From Candidatus Buchananbacteria bacterium CG10_big_fil_rev_8_21_14_0_10_33_19 (GTDB lineage: Bacteria > Patescibacteria > ABY1 > 2-01-FULL-39-33), in NCBI GenBank assembly GCA_002773855.1, contig PEZY01000012.1, positions 1 through 64,000 of the forward strand: 64,000 nt of DNA. Direction: 5' to 3'. Positions 60,201 to 64,000 of this stretch are shown piece after piece. The stretch's first letter is position 1. Every line of letters starts with the position of its first letter. Made by a program: the position numbers and the translations under genes. The notes under the pieces were generated by a model. The model was not told where the DNA came from, did no database searches, and was given only the letters and a program-made list of their open reading frames with translations.

Positions 60201-61263
60201 TGATTGTCAATGTGGTTTTTTTGGCTGTGACACTTGTAATGAAACTTGTCGGCTAACTGATTGGGGTAATAACAGTAGATATCCTGTAGATATTGGTAAT
60301 ACAAATTTAAGTTTTTGTAATCCAAAGGCATTTTTTAATGGTAGTAGTGGTGATGGTTGTTGGTTTGCATCATCTAGCTATGATGCTTGTCAAGCTCCGC
60401 CAGGTAATAATTTGCAATCATACTTAAAAAATTCAGTAGCTAATTTGTTTAATGGTGTATCTAGTTATCCTATTTCAGTGTTAAAGATTGGTTTAGTCGA
60501 GTTTAGTGACGTAGCTTCTAATTCTAGTATTGTTACGAGTAATAATTTAGGCACGTTAAATAATAGAATTAATAATTATATAACTATGGATGCGTCTCGC
60601 ACTGATTTGGGTATTAAAAAGGCCAGAGAAATGTTGGCTGGTAGTTCAGCTGATAATAAGATTATTGTTTTATTGAGTAATGGTAATACTGATAATGCCA
60701 CAGCAACTTTAAATGAGGCTAATACGGCTAAAAACACTACCAATAAAATAAAAATTTATTCAGTGGCTTTTGGTGCTTCCAATGTAGGAAATATGAATAG
60801 TTGGTCGTCTAATAATGGTCAATATCAATGTAATTATGACTATTGTTTTCAGTCTACTGATACTAATACTAGTATTATTTCTGATATCTTAGGTAACCTT
60901 AAATTAAATGCGACTTTGAGTATTGGCGGACAAGATACGAGTTATACTCTTGATTATTCAGACGGTGGTACAGCGATTTATAGTAACCAGATTATGAAAT
61001 TACCAAGTAATATTTGTACTTCTGATAATAAAACCGTTGCCATTAGTGGTTTAAAAGCTGGTAACACTATTACTTTCTCTAGTCCGACTTTTAACTATTG
61101 TCCATATCATCCACCAGTATCTGCTATTTTTACTAGCAATGAAATTGATGGTAATGTAGCTGGAGCTTCTGATAACATACTTAATAACTCATTCAATAGA
61201 TTCTTAAATTTAGGCAGTGATCTTAAAAAAATATTTATCAGTTTACTAAGTATGATATTTTAA
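51253..61263 (+). CDS. giant multidomain surface protein (3336 aa)
   Basis: N-terminal signal helix (~10-32) and the same VirB2-like helix pair (~51-82, 97-120) as its neighbour. Order after that: Cys/Pro-rich linker, IPT/TIG domains (~336-510), Big_5-like Ig domains (~610-1250), LamG/concanavalin-like domain (~1276-1490), DUF4215 Cys-rich repeats (~1637-1760, ECDDGNANNGDGC), a long beta region, thrombospondin-3 calcium repeats (~2549-2640), more DUF4215 (~2685-2760), and a vWA-like domain (~2962-3140). Ends in a hydrophobic helix (FISLLSMIF). About 200 Cys suggest an oxidising outside location. Likely host-contact or adhesion protein. Confidence 0.88.
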   Translation: MIFKKTIQKNILALLLMLMIFGVFGFFGVALAQDRFGLETATGVGLAQTDLRVAIVNIVRIILGFLGIVAVGIIMWGGYLWMTAGGDATKVDKAKKTLISAVIGLVIILSAFIIASFIINSLQGALCEGDNCPTATCPSPPCSPTCTTPPCTPGSSTQYTYINKFRDISIPWTRLIGSGFNGVVNIPNSETLEVGGYAKNLSGTISSMELFTAPLADIFVAQSVFIDVPADQEIVDNVFASWNTLAYTIGDQFKSRISALLSGGSTVESKEVKTIIKPLHCFNNVQDQGETGVDCGGDPDVLGDDYCGACGGGTCQNDSDCSSGVCLPEGVCAIAPFISSVSPDNGASGNYITIWGSNFGETPGSVMIVKDDAVIAFANINLNSQCLNGWNDTQIIFEVPDILLDNYEVVVENSIGLTSNSETFEINETQRPGICSVNPNFGINPDPITIIGNNFPSSPDGEIQWNFTPEVFSSSEVSWLSDTEASDVVPASGVGATSIRIYSGTEYSNYFNFVISHGEIGDPCGEPGAAVCSAENACSTGLSCDPNQDCTCQAIINACEPGFSRPCDIDGNTCAATEVCPTSGNWDDATCTQVDSTCTPGVTVAPATQSIFAWAFTYSNGYGFEPPQIVEDCSRVRDCFPNQKLPSPAPWYEGSNASEGWDPVIHPGLYIEDPKACVNATITARFTEVMDDQSVKDNITVLKCTEKEGTSCTKVNGEVAVYPTDAGDYFVFGSPTIVNQAAFESKFWYKVVVTKGVKSLVNVEMETNEQVVNNRFCNVAGIGDAVYCWNFKTRDDATYCDAGCPECNPDFKTLNYYFQTQQFNTELVSDDNVCLTIDPWAYTWDWSSEDDTKVQITNDGGNPQQTGTAYGENYNIAPYYTKVFAELTQNGNNDYCRVITDFTNPVVIENSYCSPGIIQSPTPWINSKDACRNALIAAKFSRDMNDPSLTLNTVTGLKEGNNGNNGNIIVEQCDSSDEFEGAFTSCKSIKITDSSNLTIFTYSHNVDVQGLLTGDNSFGDGLAEGFVIDVTSKDLEGKKAANGYLADNTWYRVIILGGPNGVGGADNTGDGIPDGILLTDNSIISTVKAGWDYNGDGFDDYYWVFKTSNQICDVNSIQVTPAENFLEFTDQTSKYNAFPQAANCNLLARCLLNWTWKSLIELGDNTESGDPIASITKLANQAGVCGGFDDGIVDPVQTATAKLDGETNIVANEPGGKSGSGHLQVGYGQLAVIKYNPSNLVHFEERNIDTYFNIDAKTNSVRLNNVVNHNVNLYKCTNALAYYKLNGNTNDSSGNKYNGDNKSTSFVSGYLNEAARFNGAAGRYIQLNNPALKIAGAMTVSAWVKPMAPAQGVGQVIISSYYGGDHPENQRGWTLGQISGCNLANPNCDSVTDRIYFSVNDSNGNNTLAPVPNFFATYQDQWVHVTGVFKPGVSVAIYINGKLVSSKSTTISTIGYQPDIFTRIGYMADRDNQGMWIGLIDEVKIYNSALSDVDVSRMYSANNECPVYDLVAKTLEPVLPAPGNNPELSKKLAVKYNANYQVGAEYRMILKGGPNGLIAWNDTELSRLNFNSTGEGGGEECEPGIYPWNDATNICTNSCLLNSSFNLCTLDNGRFAECKEGSDYCSGTCHNEGNNNADSCGDNVVGPNEECDDGNANNGDGCTSSCLWEGADDSWGSICGNAVIEYGESCDDGNAGNCEANCLKKSNISTGSQSNVPVCGNGIKEQGEDCDDSNKTSGDGCSNKCLLEGFSSAYGSTCNNDLVETGQADSFSWTFTAVNDPSVNINMNNCSNGIWQVEVKRGNITADDIYICKRNPAVAFSENNVWGKIIAKIKLVIAKVFGSSQALAGSGDGCGAGYELVTQNTTNFEERLEYMNQDSHIYAYIKNGYWDIDAKYKINVYEGAYDPITNNTSKASSEVTIKEYCVLDDVRVEIWPRGEVSSNDNFFCIGDDCGSSTTNLYDDDISSATNNDAPDPNYDFPYLKVNGANKTDPNLGGNQHLYMAWGVNEFGYLIKAEGGFNWSLANLPIFDLAVTSYDGTSYTGDQWLSLKGYKATGEIDGRDVVTVSATQSGVNPTPVIESKDIDVRVFLCNNPWPAPENFPYQDSLNNCTNGNCPNTNFEIYYCRDNGVVGEAEDLAALDTSTIVYDANPFKKEFLLQRDDNNDAVGIRVVANNNHYSPLAWYQENFDQERQGNSRSIKVNGYEAIAEGRTIYVNAVNVENTISSPKSLYSQIYVMSYNDGADNNTKNIYDQMAKFMKFNVGTSLEGGLSDVGVCKDNSSYNCINDSDCQAVNAGVCLSPKGSATRDIKRLSDLQDINLLLDEYHSQKRCSNDKFTTCYSNAQCYGGGTCGNYYPDLPAGTYISARSFSVWPSWQATLGNVLGSALPVDPLNNGASTDYFAVDGYGFNGCSEPYDSITCWDDVNKKMQCPNTAQAYAYFSNNNGNNKGVYAFAEFPKSGSGSAIWLPINWDNVRFFGNQDGNNTNDNNPFSFTVSNTCEVYSSSCGNGTIQAGENCHSCPFDVSCGAGTSCREASGSWSCTPDSTVIDSDGDSIINNNDNCPFIANTNQVDSDGDGIGDVCDNCFSIKNGSTNSTATCLDKNNNGNLSVAEKAVCNQADKDGDTYGDACDTCPADYNQDQSVKPCVLAGCGDDVIQAGEFCDELENPPTDAGTCNATCSAATFCGDGVIQSLNGYGDLETCDDGNSFNGDGCSKTCTIEAGWECSGTPSSCNVPFCGDGIKQASETCDCGDAPGPLGAPSNCGNSGQTYTTHNIPPKANLDTYFNPFWNITSVSKNYCSSSCKNMSIDLLYCGDSEWKQSQEECEKNGAGDGSFGWGLATGADNQWSCSTTCTDTGGWCGDGTVQTAKEQCDPSDSGINNIYNSLCQTDGVNKCKWEACPPYITNQAVNFESPTGGALVAGNSVKFTDNGQTVNIVFPNCSLVENNQLNTTVTVVGEVPTTDVVFVTSLSQTMNPTSITSYDCQCGFFGCDTCNETCRLTDWGNNSRYPVDIGNTNLSFCNPKAFFNGSSGDGCWFASSSYDACQAPPGNNLQSYLKNSVANLFNGVSSYPISVLKIGLVEFSDVASNSSIVTSNNLGTLNNRINNYITMDASRTDLGIKKAREMLAGSSADNKIIVLLSNGNTDNATATLNEANTAKNTTNKIKIYSVAFGASNVGNMNSWSSNNGQYQCNYDYCFQSTDTNTSIISDILGNLKLNATLSIGGQDTSYTLDYSDGGTAIYSNQIMKLPSNICTSDNKTVAISGLKAGNTITFSSPTFNYCPYHPPVSAIFTSNEIDGNVAGASDNILNNSFNRFLNLGSDLKKIFISLLSMIF

Positions 61264-61319
61264 ATGTAAATATATCAAAAATATTGTATAATGTAATTAA
61301 TATATATTTAATCAAAATT

Positions 61320-62072
61320 ATGTTTGACCAAAATCCCAATAAACCATCTGGACAAATGTCCAATTCAACTCAAAGACAATCTCCGCCGCCACCAGGTTTG
61401 CCAGCAGAGCCAAAATCAGTTCCTCAGCCACCACCAGTGGAGGATATATTTTCTAAAACAGAAAATTTCTCACAGGCTCAAATTACTAGACCAATGCAAC
61501 CGGGTCAGGCGACTCAAATGCAAGTTTCAGGTGATATGTACGGCGGTAAATCTATTTGGGATAATAAAATTTTGTTAGTACTACTAATAGTTATTGGTTT
61601 GGCTGTAATTGGTGGTGTAGTATTTGCGGCAATTATGTTTTTTAGTAACCAAAGTTCTACACCAAATACCAATATAGATGATAATATGACAACCAATATT
61701 AACACTAATGATAATGTCAATAGCGTTAATAACAATACTAATGACAACACTAATACAGAAGTTAATACTAATACCGAAGTTAATATTAATGCTGAAATTA
61801 ATACTAATACTGAAGTCAACACTAATACAGTTGTTGGTAAAGACAGTGATAACGATGGCTTAAGTGATGAAGAGGAAAAACAATTAAGTACTAATCCTAA
61901 TAATTTTGATACTGATGGTGATGGTTTGATTGATAGAGTAGAGGTGCGGATATACCATACTGATCCACTTAAGAAAGATACTGATGGTGATGGTTATAAT
62001 GATGGTGATGAAGTGGTAAATGGTTTTGATCCAGCTTTAGGTGGTGGCGCCAGGTTATTTGATGTGCCTTAA
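61320..62072 (+). CDS. Asn-rich membrane protein with calcium motifs
   Basis: 250 aa from ATG 61320. Pro-rich cytoplasmic start, transmembrane helix ~84-106, Asn/Thr repeat linker (~115-170, NTNTEVN units), then three DxDxDG calcium loops: DSDNDGLSD, DTDGDGLID, DTDGDGYND. Downstream of the giant protein and upstream of a similar gene, so perhaps a surface-layer accessory. No enzyme motif. Confidence 0.8.
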   Translation: MFDQNPNKPSGQMSNSTQRQSPPPPGLPAEPKSVPQPPPVEDIFSKTENFSQAQITRPMQPGQATQMQVSGDMYGGKSIWDNKILLVLLIVIGLAVIGGVVFAAIMFFSNQSSTPNTNIDDNMTTNINTNDNVNSVNNNTNDNTNTEVNTNTEVNINAEINTNTEVNTNTVVGKDSDNDGLSDEEEKQLSTNPNNFDTDGDGLIDRVEVRIYHTDPLKKDTDGDGYNDGDEVVNGFDPALGGGARLFDVP

Positions 62073-62098
62073 TTTATAATTATAAATATATAAGTATT

Positions 62099-63169
62099 AT
62101 GTTTGGTTCTAAAAAAAATAATATTACACCGCTTAAAGATGTTATGCCAGCTTCCTCCGAAGACGTTTATGTTATGCCAGAGAAATTTCATTCACAGAGG
62201 TCAGGCGGTTCTTCTGATAAAACTTTAATGATCGTGATTATTATCTTGGTGTTGATAATGACTGCCATTGGTTCTTATTTTATTTATAATAGTTGGCAAA
62301 AAAATCAAAACCAAACCAATCAAAACATCAATCAAAATATTGCCATTGTTAATCAAAATGTTAACGATAATCAAAATATTAATGGTTCCAGAAATTTTAA
62401 TAGTAATGAAAACATTAATGTAAATGGCAATGAAAATGTTAATAGTAATTTAAATGCTAATTCTGATGGTAGTGATAATCAAAATAGCACTAGCACCGCT
62501 CCAGTTATTAATGAATTAGTGCCACCAGCTATAAGTGGTGATGCTGATAAGGACGGCTTAACTGATTTAGAAGAGTCACTAATTGGTACTTCAGCTAGTT
62601 CACCCGATTCAGATTTAGATGGTTATTTAGATAGTGATGAATTAATTGGTGGCTACAATCCTATTATTAATCCTAATAGTGGTAGTCTTATTAAATTAAT
62701 TGATGCCAGTTTTGTAAGTAAATTAATGACAGATTTTCCAACTAATAATTTTAAAACACTTTACATTAAGGGCTGGTCCGTAAGTATGATTGAAGCTTTA
62801 CATGAGGCTAGAATTATTACGGGCACTGGCGAGATGATTAAAATATCTGTAATTAACAATGCAGATCAAGTCTCAGCCGCTAATTGGTATTTGCTTGGTC
62901 ATCCTCAGATTACTTTAAGTCAATTGGGCAATTTGGAATTTGGTAACTTCAAGGGTATTAGAGCACCGAATGGCTTGGCAGTGTATTTAACCGATCAAAA
63001 ACGCGAGAAGATATATGTTATAGAATATGATTTAGATACGTCAACAGAGTTTAGATACCCATCTATTTTTGAAATGGTAATTAGAAATTTTGATTTAATT
63101 GGTGAGTCAATAAAGGTAATTGATGATACTACTAATAATAATTCAGCTTCGACTTCACCAGTGCTGTAA
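62099..63169 (+). CDS. Asn-rich membrane protein with calcium motifs and C-terminal domain
   Basis: 356 aa. Same plan as the previous gene: transmembrane helix ~43-65, Asn-rich linker (NQNINQN-type, ~72-135), then two calcium loops DADKDGLTD and DSDLDGYLD. It adds a C-terminal globular domain (~200-345) with NWYLLGHPQITLSQLG and YVIEYDLDT, not recognised. Paralogue of the previous gene in architecture. Confidence 0.8.
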   Translation: MFGSKKNNITPLKDVMPASSEDVYVMPEKFHSQRSGGSSDKTLMIVIIILVLIMTAIGSYFIYNSWQKNQNQTNQNINQNIAIVNQNVNDNQNINGSRNFNSNENINVNGNENVNSNLNANSDGSDNQNSTSTAPVINELVPPAISGDADKDGLTDLEESLIGTSASSPDSDLDGYLDSDELIGGYNPIINPNSGSLIKLIDASFVSKLMTDFPTNNFKTLYIKGWSVSMIEALHEARIITGTGEMIKISVINNADQVSAANWYLLGHPQITLSQLGNLEFGNFKGIRAPNGLAVYLTDQKREKIYVIEYDLDTSTEFRYPSIFEMVIRNFDLIGESIKVIDDTTNNNSASTSPVL

Positions 63170-63177
63170 GTTATACT

Positions 63178-63666
63178 ATGTTATCATTTGAAATCAATAA
63201 ACAAACTAGCATTATCATTTCTGGTGAATGGTTAAAGAAAATAGCTGATACTTTTTATCGAGAAAATAAGTTAAGGGGCCATTGGTATTTTTCGTTAGCT
63301 TTTGTTGATGATAAAACTATCAAGAAACTTAACAAAACTTATCGTGGTAAAAATAAGGTCACTGATGTTTTAAGCTTTGAAGACAATTTTGAAAATTTTA
63401 TTGACCTCTCTTCAAAAGAAAAATATTTGGGAGAAATTGTAATTTGCGTGCCTCAAGCCAAAAGGCAGGCTAAAGATGTGGGGTGTAGCTTAAATAATGA
63501 GGTGACTAGATTATTGATCCACGGTTTAGCTCATATATCTGGTTATGATCATGAGAATGTTAGTAAAATTGAAGCTGATAAAATGCTTAGATTAGAAAAG
63601 AAAATATTAATTAAATTAAAATTGTGGGATGTATTTAAATTTGAAGAGGAGCAGATTGATGATTAA
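63178..63666 (+). CDS. ybeY: endoribonuclease YbeY (rRNA maturation)
   Basis: 162 aa. Zinc motif HGLAHISGYDH with His115, His119 and His125 (the usual form is HGxLHLxGYDH, so Ala replaces Leu). VTDVLSFE is the preceding family strand and GEIVICVPQA the next. Processes the 16S 3' end and helps ribosome quality control. It starts 8 nt after the previous stop. Confidence 0.94.
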   Translation: MLSFEINKQTSIIISGEWLKKIADTFYRENKLRGHWYFSLAFVDDKTIKKLNKTYRGKNKVTDVLSFEDNFENFIDLSSKEKYLGEIVICVPQAKRQAKDVGCSLNNEVTRLLIHGLAHISGYDHENVSKIEADKMLRLEKKILIKLKLWDVFKFEEEQIDD

Positions 63667-63695
63667 TTTGATGCTGAACACATTTTTTATTCGAT

Positions 63696-63741
63696 TGTTC
63701 ACTTATTAACATTTGAGGTGAACACTTTTTTTTACTATAAT
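63696..63741 (+). promoter_or_regulatory. ftsA promoter with flanking inverted repeat
   Basis: TTGAGG (63713-63718), 17-nt spacer, TATAAT (63736-63741). TGTTCAC (63696-63702) and GTGAACA (63718-63724) form an inverted repeat that overlaps the -35, so it is a possible operator. Confidence 0.5.
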
Positions 63742-63788
63742 TAAGGTAGCTTGAAATTAGTCACTGATTTCTAGTTTAATATAAACCC

Positions 63789-64000
63789 ATGCCTAGAGAT
63801 AACTTAATAACTGGTTTAGATATTGGCTCGACTGCTATACGTATTGTGGTTGGTCAAAAATCTAAAGGAGAAGAAAAATTAAAAATCATTGGAGCTATAG
63901 AAGTACCTGCTCAAGGTATTAGCAAAGGTGTTGTAACTAGCGTGGAGGACGCCGTGTCTTCTATTTCTTCGTCATTAGAAAAAGTTGAACGTATGATTGG
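63789..64000 (+). CDS. ftsA: cell division protein FtsA (partial, runs off the window)
   Basis: First 70 residues only. LITGLDIGSTAIRIVVG is the actin-like phosphate-1 motif of FtsA, followed by EVPAQGISKGVV and the SHS2/1C start. It would anchor FtsZ to the membrane. ftsZ presumably follows outside the window. Confidence 0.9.
   Translation, partial: MPRDNLITGLDIGSTAIRIVVGQKSKGEEKLKIIGAIEVPAQGISKGVVTSVEDAVSSISSSLEKVERMI

Noticed and set aside
51253..61263. Internal start sites or short frames inside the giant gene as separate genes
   Set aside because: They are out-of-frame shadows of one continuous reading frame with coherent domains.
1..64000. UGA recoding (as in Gracilibacteria/SR1)
   Set aside because: Core proteins are full length with the standard code and a TGA is used as a plausible stop at 27500-27502.

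Overview
The window is AT-rich, tightly packed and uses the standard stop codons. It holds single-copy translation and cell-cycle genes but almost no biosynthetic metabolism. It also carries very large cysteine-rich surface proteins that start with a VirB2/TrbC-like membrane segment. Together this suggests a Patescibacteria (CPR, Parcubacteria-like) chromosome; the assignment is inference from gene content, not from a marker phylogeny.

Layout. 1-3.4 kb: a ClpP-like protease, a tRNA-Asp with a rearranged flank, and the minus-strand block smpB-ssrA(tmRNA)-infC-rpmI-rplT. 3.5-10.1 kb: AI-2E-type permease, two single-pass membrane proteins, glyS, an M16 peptidase and a glycosyltransferase. 10.1-22.2 kb: DUF457-like protein, tRNAs Leu/Met/fMet, parA-parB, relA/spoT-like, topA, dprA, a candidate structured RNA, a four-gene tRNA array (two members with abnormal anticodon arms), pth, der and a protein-kinase-like gene.

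22.4-40.4 kb is accessory. Modules here are separated by five copies of a palindromic repeat (arms AACACTTCAAGC / GCTTGAAGTGTT), four of them followed by a TTGAC-type promoter. In order the modules are: (a) DUF397 protein, alpha/beta hydrolase and a decayed TPR gene; (b) a putative graspetide (omega-ester peptide) cluster, made of a 38-aa precursor with a microviridin-like leader motif, an attenuating terminator and a MvdD/PsnB-like ATP-grasp ligase, followed by two DUF6624 genes; (c) a Type I restriction-modification island with two specificity genes; (d) an SppA-like peptidase, an RBBP9-like hydrolase and a copy of the decayed TPR 3' end; (e) a small zinc-ribbon protein. Module (b) is flanked by directly repeated composite elements of about 115 bp.

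40.5-64 kb: GIY-YIG protein, msrB-msrA, Gmad2 protein, LytR-CpsA-Psr protein, lepB, hisS, rpsU, yqeY, then two VirB2-headed surface proteins (974 and 3336 aa), two Asn-rich calcium-motif membrane proteins, ybeY and the start of ftsA.

The most novel system is the two-gene graspetide locus at 25.4-26.9 kb. Its call rests on motifs read by eye: a PFxxxxLE leader motif, a Thr/Ser plus Asp/Glu core, and the FLEINPNGQW and YELRITIVGD signatures of the ligase.
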